From assembly GCA_946811695.1 (NCBI GenBank), contig OX328124.1:84677293-84741292 (forward strand): DNA of 64,000 nt, written 5' to 3'. The notes under the pieces were generated by a model. That model made no database searches. It worked only from the letters and a program-made list of their open reading frames with translations, and had not been told where the DNA came from. Source of the stretch: Gonocerus acuteangulatus (Eukaryota; Arthropoda; Insecta; Hemiptera; Coreidae). This document shows, piece after piece, positions 1 to 10,300 of this stretch. Within the stretch, counting starts at the first letter, position 1; each line of letters begins with the position of its first letter. Position numbers and translations under genes: made by a program.

Positions 1-518
1 TAAATAGTTCTGCTCTTTTAAATTTATTATGAACACCTGTTTCAATTATTACTTTTGCAATTAATTTTCTTCCAGAATTTTATGTATATGGGGTACTACA
101 CTACGTAATAAATGTACAAAACTTCACATTTTCGTCTACTGATCTTGATGAATAAAATATAACAAAAATTACGACTCTTATTGGCAAATAACTACATTGG
201 CTCCGGAGTAACCCCCCCCCCTTCCATATGGACCGATTTTGTTGGTTACCGAACTCGTTCAATCGTTTGATAGGATAATACTATATACCAATACTATATA
301 CAATTTATGTATATTATATATCTACAAACCTGTCTTTGCTAACATTTTTTGCCATTTTTATTGGTATAAAAATTATAAATTTTTAACTTATATAAATATT
401 CTTGTTTTTTAAATATATTTTTTCGAATAAAAAATATGTTGATAAAAGAAATCATTTCATACAGTATAACATCATATATATATATATATAAATTTCAACT
501 GGGGCCATTTTTGGTGTC
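1..518 (+). repeat. Dispersed repeat R1, left part
   Basis: The sequence from base 1 to about 518 matches, in reverse orientation, the block at about 45515-46115: both share the CAGAACTATTTA end, the GTAGTACCCCA stretch, the 'CCGATTTTGTTGGTTA' segment and a final 'TTTTTGGTGTC'. Shorter copies lie at 16278-16470 and 40625-40800. No coding capacity or terminal structure is visible and the left end may lie outside the window. The copy stops at 518-524 where the foldback element begins; its right-hand remainder resumes at 6886. Superfamily unknown. Confidence 0.75.
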
Positions 519-524
519 CACTAG

Positions 525-1025
525 GCAGAGTTGGGCGTAATCGTAATCATAATTACGATTACGATTATAATTATAGGCTCTCGAGATATAATTACAATTA
601 CGATTATAATCACAGACTCTGGAGATGTGATTACGATTATAATCGTAATTACAGCTGTGATTACGATTACACTTGTAATCACAACTAAAGTTATAATTAC
701 ACTTGTAATCACAATATTTTTCTGTAATTACAACTGTAATCACAAATTTTTTCTGTAATTACGAATATAATCACAGATGTTTCCGTGATTACACTTGTAA
801 AGCAACTTATTTATCCGCAATTACAACTGTAATCACAATTTTTTTTCTTTGATTACGGCTGTAATCACAGATGTTTCTGTGATTACGAACGTAATCATAA
901 ATGTTTTCTGTAATTACGAATGTAATACAAATTTTCTGTGATTACGAACGTAATCGCGCCTTTCTTTCTGTGTTTCTCTTGTGAATATAGTATCGAGAAG
1001 GGTTGTGAAAAAATTACCGATAAAA
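525..1025 (+). repeat. Left arm of foldback element
   Basis: This is a run of roughly 20-35-bp modules of the type 'GTAATTACGANTGTAATCACA', each itself near-palindromic, followed by the unique inner arm 'TTCTCTTGTGAATATAGTATCGAGAAGG' and 'GTGAAAAAATTACCGAT'. The inner part recurs inverted at 1273-1335, so the two arms pair from both ends inward. Confidence 0.8.
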
Positions 1026-1116
1026 ATTAGCGCCTAGCGACGCCAGGGTGCTAATCGTTAATTTATTTATGAAATGTTTAAATATCGTGGTAGCTAATAG
1101 CTAATTAGCTTTAGCA

Positions 1117-1205
1117 TGGGCGTATATATAATTTCGGGAGGGTCTGGGAAAATTTCGGGGGGGGGGGGCGAGAACAATTCCGGGGTATGGAATACTAAAG
1201 ATTTC
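1117..1205. repeat. R3-family fragment inside the foldback centre
   Basis: The centre of the foldback element holds 'CATGGGCGTATATA', a C/G run of 12 G and 'GGGGTATGGAATACTAA', all hallmarks of the R3 family seen in fuller form at 43539-43830 and 46890-47721. It appears internally deleted, with the two ends brought together. Confidence 0.55.
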
Positions 1206-1272
1206 GAGCCCCTGGAAGTTGCTCAAAGCTGGCCGGAAGTGGACCTGTGCGGACTGGAAAATGTTATAGTTT

Positions 1273-1837
1273 TTAGCGATCGGTAATTTTTTCACAACCC
1301 TCCCTTCTCGATACTATATTCACAAGAGAAACACAGAAAAAAAGGTGCGATTACGTTCGTAATCACAGAAAATTTGTGATTACATTCGTAATTACAGAAA
1401 ACATTTATGATTACGTTCGTAATCACAGAAACATCTGTGAATACAGCCGTAATCATAGAAAAAAATTGTGATTACAGTTGTAATTGCGGATAAATTAGTT
1501 GCATTACAAGTGTAATCACAGAAACATCTGTGATTACAGCCCTAATCATAAAAAAAAAATTGTGATTACAGTTGTAATTGCGGATAAATTAGTTGCAATT
1601 ACAAGTTATATTCGTAATTACAGAAAAAAAACTTGTGATTACAGTTGTAGTTACAGAAAAATATTGTGATTACAAGTGTAATTATAACTCTAGTTGTGAT
1701 TACAAGTGTAATCGTAATCACTGCTGTAATTACGATTATAATCGTAATCGTAATCATATTTACAGAGTCTGTGATTATAATCGTAATTGTAATTATATCT
1801 CGAGAACCTACAATTGTAATCGTAATTATAATTATGA
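1273..1837 (-). repeat. Right arm of foldback element
   Basis: This is the inverted counterpart of 525-1025: it begins with the reverse complement of the inner arm (TTACCGATCG... in opposite sense, ACAACCCTCCCTTCTCGATAC) and continues with ATTACAG/TGTAATTAC modules. It breaks off at ATTATGA (1837), where a Helitron begins; the missing last bases of the arm resume at 6870. Confidence 0.8.
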
Positions 1838-1843
1838 CTAGCT

Positions 1844-1975
1844 GTTACCCGGTGTGCCATGCTACACCTACTTTATATTAAATAGGTGTTACCGGGTGTG
1901 GCATGCTACACATGTTTCATATTAAATACCTGTTACCCAGCATGTCATGGTACTCCTACTTTATATTATATATTA
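1844..1975 (-). repeat. Three 44-bp units at the Helitron 3' end
   Basis: Three consecutive units of 44 bp start at 1844, 1888 and 1932 with GTTACCC/GTTACCG/GTTACCC and share 'GTGNCATGCTACAC' and 'CTTTATATTAAA'. On the minus strand each unit contains a short hairpin followed by GGGTAACA, so the Helitron 3'-terminal signal is triplicated; only the outermost unit ends in CTAG. Confidence 0.75.
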
Positions 1976-2378
1976 AAATGAATGATTATATGACACTTGT
2001 TCAAATTATGAGAAAGTAAGTTTATAAGTTGAGAGCTCAGTTAAAAAATTGTTTTTTCAAATTTTCACTGTATGTGGGGTGGAAAATAAATTAAACCTTA
2101 TTTTAAAAAGTATACTGGAATCATGTAATTGTAGTACCACTTTAAAGAAAATACTAACCAAACTACGTGTTTATAATTTTTTAAAGAAAATAATGTGTGG
2201 TCCATATATAAATATATATTAAAAAATAGCAACAAAATGAAGCATTTAATTAAGGTCAATCTTACTTAGTTATAAGTTTTAATCTAGTATAACTGAAACT
2301 ATTCTTTATTTGTATTGTTTTTGTTTTTTTAAATATAATATTAATAATGATGATTAGATAGTTAGCCGTCGAGGTGAT

Positions 2379-3131
2379 AAGCAAAGATGGAATGGTTGGG
2401 ATTCGGCTAAATAAGCCTGAATATGATTTTGTTTTAAAAAATCTATATTTCGGACGTTTTGTCTACTGATTGGTAGCCTTCGTCAGCTAAAATGACAAAA
2501 AAAGAAATTAATACAGAAACCAAAAAAAGTTTATAATTGTGATAGGTAACAGAACTAAAAATACAATTAACTTATAAAAGAACATATCGTCTTAAATTCT
2601 TAGAATGAAAAAGTAAATAGGTACAATAATTGATTTTAATAGTAATTAGTAACATTAATTGATTTTACAAAGAAATATAAAACTACATACCAATGACAAA
2701 TATAGTAGCTAGTAGGAGGTATATATATACAAATATAGTAGCTAGGTTAGTATCTTATTTCTTTGTAAAATTAATTAATGTTACTATTAGCTACTATATT
2801 TGTCATTGGTATGTAGTTTCATATTTCTTTGTAAAATCAATTAATGTTACTAATTACTATTAAAATCAATTATTGTACCTATTTACTTTCTCATTCTACT
2901 CATTCTAAGAATTTAAAACGATATGTTCTTTTATATCTTAATTGTATTTTTAGTTCTGTTACCTATCACAATTATAAACTTTTTTTGGTTTCTGTATTAA
3001 TTTCTTTTTTTGTCATTTTAGCTGACGAAGGCTACCAATAAGTAGCCAAAACATCCAAAATATAGATTTTTTAAAACAAAATCATATTGAGGTTTATTTA
3101 GCCGAATCCCAACCATTCCATCTTTACTTAT
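2379..3131. mobile_element. Penelope-type terminal repeat pair, inverted
   Basis: A long inverted repeat has arms at about 2379-2711 and 2791-3131 with a short centre. The outer ends are AAGATGGAATGGTTGGGATTCGGCTAA, sharing 'TTGGGATTCGGCTA' with the ends of the Penelope-like element at 61232-63969. Both arms carry a hammerhead-like core: CTGACGA-AGGCTACC...GTAGCC-AAAACATC at 3022-3055 on plus, and its counterpart at 2453-2486 on minus. No reverse transcriptase lies between the arms, so this looks like an insertion consisting only of two inverted terminal repeats. It sits inside the Helitron. Confidence 0.65.
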
Positions 3132-3510
3132 AATATTAATATGTTATGTTCTATACCTTTTCATGTAATAATCTGTAACTAAGGTTTTTCTTTCTATGAT
3201 TGAAAAAGTAATTGATGCAGGATTTATGTTAATTGAGCCAAAAGGAAAGTATTAAAAACTTTTTGTTCCAAATAAACTTTCACATTTTGTTGTTGACATT
3301 TTCCGTTATATTAAAGCTTCTCTTTCAATTCTTAAGGTTTATGAGCTCTTCTTTAAGGATAGCCCTTTTGTCATAGGAAATAGGGCTATCTAAGAAAAAC
3401 AAATTTAGATATTTTTGTTGCAGCTATAGACAACAATGAATTAAAGCTATTTGGGAATTTCAATAAGGACTTATACTAAATAAATTAAAGGGGGATTAAT
3501 TTGATTTGGC

Positions 3511-3858
3511 GAGGGGTCGAGGTTAGCTCAGTGGTAGAGCACTGGACTAATAAACTGGAGCACCTGAGATCGAATCTCGAGCAAACAATAACGATTTTTT
3601 CTTCTAATGTCTTCGTTCTTGGGTTGAATTTGGCTTCACTGGCAGTCCCTAGGCCAACCCAGCCTTTAATAAATTTACCAATGGATACCCTGGGCGCTAA
3701 TGGCTTGAGGTGTCGAAGCAGCCTAGGGGAAAATCAGGCGGTTGGAGCATAGTACTGACCACACTATCTCCCTAGTGTGCTGTACAGTCATGAATCCGAT
3801 TCCTCTATAGTATCTGCCACTTAGGGTCCTCGTGGCCTTTTTTTTTTTTTTTTTTTTT
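3511..3858 (+). mobile_element. tRNA-derived SINE (family A), plus strand
   Basis: The head, GAGGTTAGCTCAGTGGTAGAGC (A box), an anticodon-like loop CTAATAA (AAT, isoleucine type) and GATCGAATCTC (B box) make up a tRNA-like RNA polymerase III promoter. It is followed by a ~270-bp body shared with the minus-strand copy at 52487-52826 and fragments at 37030-37190 and 58029-58073, ending in a T run. The acceptor ends do not pair and the sequence is repeated with a shared body, so it is a SINE, not a tRNA gene. Confidence 0.85.
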
Positions 3859-3859
3859 G

Positions 3860-4705
3860 ATTTTGCAACAATATTGTGCTCAAATTGCAAGCGTATTTAA
3901 ATAATGGAGTTGTCAGAGGATATAAATATCTCAGACAAAAGAAAGCAGATATAAAAATGTAATAAAACTGCTGGGTGTAAATATGTCAATAATAAAGAGG
4001 CTTGGCATATTTAGATTAATAGAAAATTGCATGGAAAATTCAATTCACCTGGGGGGGGGATAAATGAAAGAATTCATTTTAATAAGAAGGAAATGTTTTA
4101 AAGACAATTCCATGACAGCAAATTAAAATGATATAAATTTAAATATTAAAAGTGAAATTAAGTTAGGCTTGCGATGGACAAAACGTTATGAAACAATAAC
4201 AATGATATAAAACTCCATGGTTGCTGCCTTCTCCTTAATGGAACATATTTTTTTAAAGGTTCTAAGATTGAGGGCTTGGAGGAATAATTTATGATAATAA
4301 AGTAAATATTTTTGGTACAAATCTAGAAGAGAATGTAATTGATTCCTTGTAGGAGTTATTCATAATGGGTATTACTACCATATTTTTTAAAATTAAATGT
4401 GCCTTTTGACCCTTTTTATAATTAAAATTGTTGAGATAAGAAATTATTTAAAAGTAGTAAAAGTGTGGGAGATTCATAAAAGCATGTCAAGTTCATATCC
4501 ATTTATTACATACACAAACAGCAAGATGTACATCACTTCACATTATAAATTGTATAACCGACAAAAATGTTCCTCCCTAAGGCAGGAAGTATGAACAATA
4601 TATGAAATATAAAATATCAAATTTAACATATTTCTGAATTTCTCAAATGTTTCTTTACACAATGAGTTTTTAAGCATGTCTCCAATATATTCATTTGACT
4701 CAAAT
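3860..4705. other. Unassigned interior of the Helitron
   Basis: This is AT-rich sequence without an ORF over about 65 codons. Some stretches read like decayed coding sequence but I cannot place them. A GGAGTTGTC segment near 3905 resembles the hairpin at 4706-4755. It may be decayed copia sequence related to the relic just downstream. Confidence 0.3.
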
Positions 4706-4755
4706 GTTAGACAACTCCATTTTTTTCAATTGAAAAAAAAATGGAGTTGTCCAAC
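4706..4755. repeat. Perfect hairpin
   Basis: GTTAGACAACTCCATTTTTTTC is followed by its near-exact reverse complement ending ATGGAGTTGTCCAAC, giving about 20 paired bases with a tiny loop. No terminator or promoter context is evident. It lies next to the copia relic and may be a junction of inverted duplicated ends. Confidence 0.6.
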
Positions 4756-4769
4756 TTTGATACCAATCT

Positions 4770-5560
4770 CCTCAAATATACACTTCCGAATTGATTTTAC
4801 CATTTAAGAATGCAGTCTCTATGTCCAACTGGTCAACATTTTGCATTTACAACTTTCTTATTTTCAACTAAATCCCAAGTATTATTTTGTTTAAAACTAT
4901 ACATTTGTATTTATCCAAGGCTTTCATCTAAAAATAAATCAAGTCCGGTTCCTTTTCTTCATTAAAATTTTTCATCAGTTCCCACTAACCTAACTATTAA
5001 CTAATCATCATCATCAACATGCATAGTGACTATGATTTTATTATTCAAAAGTACTCCCAAGCTTCACTATAACGGATAAAAATGCAAATATTCACCTTCT
5101 TACCCCATTTAAGTCGTTATTTGTTCTGGTTTCTTAAGAACAACTTTACTACCATATAAACGTAACTTAGAAAAATCTGGTTTCTTTCCAAATATATTTT
5201 ATAGGATGTTTTATTCTCAATGGTTTTAGCTAAAGTGCGATTTTTCAAATAAGTTGCTCCACAAACAATTTTTGGCCAAAACTTTTTTACAACAATAGAT
5301 TCTGCCAGTAAACAATGACATATATTCATAATTGTTCTAAAAAATTGGTCAGCAGTTCCCTTTAATTTGTGAATATATGAGGGCATGGATTAATTTAGGT
5401 ACTCTTATTCTTTGTAAAAGCATAAATCATACTATTTAAATATTCCTTACCATTGTCACATCTCATAATTTTAATTCTCTTATTGGTTAATTTTCCAAGC
5501 AATTAAACACTTCTATATTCTATATTAACACCATGTATGGCATAACTAAAAGATGAAAAT
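4770..5560 (-). pseudogene. Ty1/copia polyprotein relic
   Basis: The minus strand at 5117-5386 encodes 89 residues typical of the end of copia integrase: 'CLLAES' near residue 26, 'KKFWPK' near 35, 'ATYLKNR' and 'NKTSYKIYLER'. Further downstream on the same strand (about 4880-4770) come 'NNTWDLVENKK' and, after a frameshift, 'ETAFLNGKINSEVYI', the copia reverse-transcriptase region. Integrase before reverse transcriptase is the copia order. Stops, frameshifts and large deletions make it non-functional. It sits inside the Helitron. Confidence 0.8.
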
Positions 5561-5561
5561 A

Positions 5562-6420
5562 GACAAACAAAGGTTAAAACTGAAATGTTTTAAAACACAG
5601 TTTTAACGAAATGTTTCGAAAAAGATTTGTTAAAAACATAAACCGTTTAAATGTATTTGCAAGCTTTTACTAAGCTAATGCATGTGATAAAACGGAGGCA
5701 TAAATTAATTATTAAAGGCATAGTTTTTAATAAACAATAAAATAGCATAGTAACAAAAATAGTAAACAAAGGGAATGGAAGTTAAACTTATAGTTCTACT
5801 TACTTGACTTACATGGTTATAAGATAAATGAAAACACCAAACTTAAAAAAGTTTGATACAGACACTTTTGCAAACTTTATGAAGTTTGATTAACGCACGT
5901 TTGAAAACTTAAAAAGTTTGCAGACACTTAAAAAAGTTTCATGAATCTTAAAAAGTTAGATGTATGAATGTTAGATATAAACACTAAGGCTAAAAAAAGA
6001 AAAAATGTTCAAGCTTAAAACGTAAATGTTTTAGAGCGAAAAATGGCTTCTAAGCCCAGTGTTGTCCTACAGAAATAAATTTATGTTTACGATATATTTA
6101 CTTTTTATTACTTTAAGATAGACTTAAAAGACTAAAAGGTAGGCTTAAAAAATGTTCAAACTTAAAAAAGTTCAAAGTTAAAAAAGTTTGATACACACGT
6201 TTGCAAACGTAATGTAATTTAAATTGTAATTTCTAATTAAACAAACAAAGGTTAAAACTGAAATGTTTTAGAACAAAGTTTTAACGAAATGTTTCAAAAA
6301 AGATTTGTTAAAAACTTAAACCGTTTAAATGTATTTTCAAGCTTAATTCTGTCGCAAAACTGAATAACACCTAGGAGCCCAGTGTTGTCTTACTTGATAT
6401 ATACTTCTTAAACAGAAATA
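5562..6420. repeat. Two direct copies of a ~100-bp segment
   Basis: 'ACAAACAAAGGTTAAAACTG...ACCGTTTAAATGTATTTNCAAGC' occurs at about 5562-5670 and again at 6241-6345, and 'AGCCCAGTGTTGTC' follows each copy farther on (6054, 6377). Between them are many AAAAAGTTTGNA modules. They could be remains of copia long terminal repeats or of a local tandem duplication; I cannot decide. Confidence 0.5.
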
Positions 6421-6885
6421 TGATTTTTCTCCAAATTCTGAGAATATAAGGCTATTTTGAGAATAGGTAAAACTTTAAAAGAAGTTAAAATAAAACTCTA
6501 AAAATAAGTATAACTTAAAAAAAAGTAAAACAAAAACAAAAAGAAAGTAAAACTTAAAAAAAAGAAGAGTTTTGTTGGCTTGCTAATTTCCATCTATATT
6601 GCCGTTCTTCTTTGAAGAAGTTGCAACACTGGAAGAAAATGGCTATTTCGGAGAATTTACTCCTTCATAAATGACATTTTCGAAGGCGTAACTCCCGAAC
6701 TGTGAATCCTAGAAGATTTTGAGCTAGACTACGAGATTTCCCGGATCAAGACGTATCTATGTGCGAAGTTTGGTCAATATCAGACAAACGGTGTGGATTT
6801 GTATAAGGAACAAACAGACAAACAGAAAAACAGACAAACAGACAGACACATGATTTTTATATAAATAGATTACGCCCAACTCTGC

Positions 6886-6985
6886 CACTAGGTAGGATGG
6901 ATAAAGATTCGATGACATTTTTCAAAAATTCCGTCATGAGTGCAACCTCAATAGCTACTTTCCTTCGGAGGAAAGTGCTAAAAAA
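6886..6985 (+). repeat. Dispersed repeat R1, right part
   Basis: After the second TSD copy the sequence continues 'GGTAGGATGGATAAAGATTCGATG' and 'TAGCTACTTTCCTTCGGAGGAAAGTGCTAAAAA', matching in reverse the minus-strand copy at 45428-45515. Another copy of this end lies at 46345-46400. The GGAAAGT...CTTTCC pair forms a small palindrome. Confidence 0.75.
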
Positions 6986-7313
6986 TAGTAACAATTACTC
7001 GTAATTCTCCAAAATACCCTCTACTTATAAATTAAACATATTTTTATATGTTATATTATAATTTTAAATGTTGTTTGATGTTACTAACAATATTTTTAAA
7101 CAGTGATTTATTTTAAATATCGTGTATTTCTAGTCTAATCTAATAATTATCCGTGAACGATTCAGGAGGCCGTTCGTAAACAGCTGTAAAAACATAATGC
7201 TCAGTTTTATGTATTTATTTGCAACCTTTGTGTTTTAATACCGTTTTAAGACTTATGAATTATTAATTAAAGGGATCAATTTTCTTTGAGGTCTTAATAA
7301 TATAACTGAAAAA
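6986..7313. other. Upstream region of the LRR gene
   Basis: The ~330 bp between R1 and the start codon are AT-rich. I see no clear TATA box or initiator, and no upstream coding exon. The 5' UTR and promoter, if here, are not recognisable by eye. Confidence 0.3.
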
Positions 7314-10300
7314 ATGAGTGCACCAACTGAAAAAGTATGTATTTTTAATAGTAGATTATAATTTACTTTAATCATTTCAGGTGAGTGGAAAATACTTACA
7401 AATTAGAAAATCGAAGCAACGGATTTGTTCCAATTAAGGATTAAACAAGTCAAAATCGCATAAACCTTGTCGCATAAGCGCGTTTTCTTTAAAATTGCTT
7501 AACACAATATCGCACGTTAATTCACGTAGCCTTCAATAATTAGACTCAACAATTTTCGGAACATCATCCATTTTTTTCTACTGATTGTGCTATCAAAATT
7601 CGCATTCACAATATTTTTTTTAAGAAATTAAAATACACTTCGATGGTCTCCTTTCCTACCTCAATTTTCTCAGTAGCTTTTTAAATGTGTAAAGTTAGAA
7701 TGTCTAAAAAATCTGAAGAAACACCTGTACCAGACGAAGAATTCTTACACTAAATGTTTTCAAAATTGAATCATCTTTGGGATAGTTCAGTTCAATAATC
7801 ATCAAGTATAAATTTTTTAAATAAATCTGTTCTTAGCCTTTGATTGCAAACAGGATTCTTTCGTCCTTTAATTTAAATTTAAAAAAATGTTTGATTAAGA
7901 ACAATAAATGAAAAGATAGGTTACTTTTTTTTAATAAAGTAATGCTTATTTAGGAAAAAGCTGCCATAACATTAACGATTTCACAAATTTAACATATCGC
8001 ACTAGTATTTTGAAAGTGGCACAACTCAAAATAAAACTCAACTGAAAATGTCACTCTTGCCTATGGAGGGGCGTTAGGATTATGACTGGAAAAGTGACCC
8101 ATGTGCCCAATGGTGTACAAGCTCTGAACCTACTTACATACAGTTTTGATGTTTGATAAAGATATATTTATCATGTCTTTGACAGTCATAACTATGAATG
8201 TGTGAATAAAACCGATTTTTGAGTTGTGTCACTTTAAAAACACTAGTGCGATAAGTATGAGATGTCCTATTATACATCGGATTGAAGTTGTTGAAATTCC
8301 AACTTAGTTGATTATAAATATAATTTCACGAACGAAAATTATCAGCACTTTGGAGCAGAAAAAAGGTTATTACAAGCCAATGAAAGACTGAATTAAAAGA
8401 AAAGAAAACATATCTTAAAACCAAGACGAGAATTTAAAATAATTTAAGTCAATTATTCGTTTCATTTCATTATCTTGTTATGATTAATTATTTATCGCTT
8501 TAAAAGCCTCATATAAGTATTTTTCTGATTTATCAATTTATTAATTGTAGGATTCAGAGATACTAAGCAACAAATCTGAATCCAGTGCGGAGCCAAAATC
8601 ATTGGGTGATGAAGACATTAAGGAAGAAATGGTATTCATGCATGAAGACATAGGAGAAGAACCATCAGAAGAAGAACTGGAAATAGATATTAATCAATTT
8701 TTTGAACACATTGGAATGAACAAAACTCTGAAATTTACCGAGAAGACAATGCATGAATTTGTGGGTATAATTTCTTAAAAAATAAAAAAATAAAAAAAAA
8801 AATAATGAATTGCTCGGAGACAATGTTACTTTTACATACAAAAGACTTCGACAAAAGAAGGGTATTATTTAAATGATTTTTATTTAACGTTATCACTACT
8901 GGACTATGAGTTTACAGCATATTCTTCTGCCAGCAAAAACTCACTCAAAATCCTAGATTTTTCTAACGGACTTATTTCCGCTTAAGATACTGTCAGTTTC
9001 CTGAGTCTTGCCCAAAATCTTGCTGGATTTTATAGGAATAGGTGTTTACATTTTTAAATTTGTGGTAACTTTAGGTTTTATTATCTCTGGTGGTGGGCTT
9101 GATCAAAATCTATTTTTTTTTTCTTATTTATTTTAATTTTAACGTTCACTATTTTCTTTTTATGTTATACCTAGTTGAAACATAAAACTACTCTACAAAT
9201 TTCAACCTGTATATTTGAATTCTTTCGTGGTTATGAATTTTTCTTTCTCTGCCTATTTAGCAATGCATAAACTTGAATAATTCATTAACATTTTATTATT
9301 TGTGAACTATTTACTTTTAATAAATCTTTTTAAGTTGTTTTAAAACGTTTTATCTATGTCCAGTACAACACAAAATATTGTAGTTACATTTCTAATTAGA
9401 ATCTAGGCCTACTCTTTTTTATTATTTTGTTTATTGAAAAAAATATTTCATATTATAAAGACAAACAAAAATGCATGGTATGATAAAGAGGTTCTAGTCA
9501 ATTCTAAAAATTTCCCACTGCCAAAAAATCAACAAGTTAGGAACTGTAGCTTTCATGCAATAAAATATTGCACTCATTATGCAGTAAAAATTTAACATTT
9601 TGGTTTATTCTTAGAATGTTGAGGGCATATAATCATTCCTGACTAGATCCACTCAATATATGACAGAAAAATTTCTTAAATACAAAAAATATTCTTAATG
9701 TTTCAATATTTCAAAAGTCCGGCGGACACTAATCGAGTATAAAAATTACACAATCTGAAGATACCATATAAGATAACCGCGTGGAGAAAATTCTCCAAAC
9801 ATTAGGTATATGAATTTTGTACTAATACATTTATATTCTAAAAATCTTTTTTTCCCCCAGGAGGATGATATGGATTTTGAAGACAATACACCTAAAGAAC
9901 GATTAGTATTTGTGCCAGCGAAACGATTTTCGAATTTTAATTATCACTTTTTATTGGAGACTTACGTACCGTACACTGTGGATTTATCGTGCATGTGAGT
10001 ATTTACTACCTTAAGTGATTATGATTTGTTACTAGTCGTTTAAGAAAAAATAAATTAAAATTATAAAAACTATAATCTATACCTAATTGACTTTTAATTG
10101 GTTAGTTTGTCTTTTTCTTATATTATAATGATTCGACCCAAAAAATTATTATTTTTGCATATTTTAGAGGATTTAACTTCATGATAAAATAAATTCTTTG
10201 TTGGTTATCTCTCCTAACCCTTTGAATATAATATCTACAGATAGAATAGGTAGCATCCATCAACAAGGTTCATCCAAGAATATCGATAGGAGATTAAATT

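Larger units (their letters stand above)
1838..6869 (-). mobile_element. Helitron, minus strand, inserted in the foldback arm
   Basis: Read on the minus strand, the element begins TCTATTTATATAAAAATCATGTGTC at 6869 and ends ...GGGTAACAGCTAG at 1838. A 5' TC, a 3' CTAG, insertion between A and T (A at 1837, T at 6870) and absence of a TSD are the hallmarks of Helitrons. Joining the flanks restores the expected inverted-repeat arm of the foldback element, which confirms both ends. A hairpin, GGTGT-N8-ACACC, lies 9-10 bases before the CTAG. I see no RepHel coding sequence. The ~5-kb interior is largely other elements: a Penelope-type inverted repeat (2379-3131), a SINE (3511-3858) and a copia relic (~4770-5560). 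Confidence 0.8.
525..6885. mobile_element. Foldback-type TIR element split by a Helitron
   Basis: The two ends are GCAGAGTTGGGCGTAA (525) and TTACGCCCAACTCTGC (ending 6885), perfect inverted repeats flanked by CACTAG at 519-524 and 6886-6891. The other R1 copy, near 45505-45530, has the uninterrupted site (TACTAG in the same context), so this is an insertion with a 6-bp TSD; if the outer G/C belongs to the element, the TSD is ACTA. The element proper is 525-1837 plus 6870-6885, about 1.33 kb; the rest is a later Helitron. Its long arms (525-1025 and 1273-1837) consist of imperfect ATTAC/GTAAT palindromes and could form one large hairpin. It has no transposase, so it is non-autonomous. Superfamily uncertain. 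Confidence 0.8.

Noticed and set aside
495..758. Open frames on both strands in the foldback arms (Asn/Tyr/Cys or Ile/Thr/Val repeats)
   Set aside because: They translate ATTAC/GTAAT palindromes; composition is a by-product of the repeat and similar frames occur in the opposite arm.
3515..3590. A tRNA-Ile gene
   Set aside because: A and B boxes are present, but the acceptor stem does not pair and the sequence continues into a repeated SINE body.
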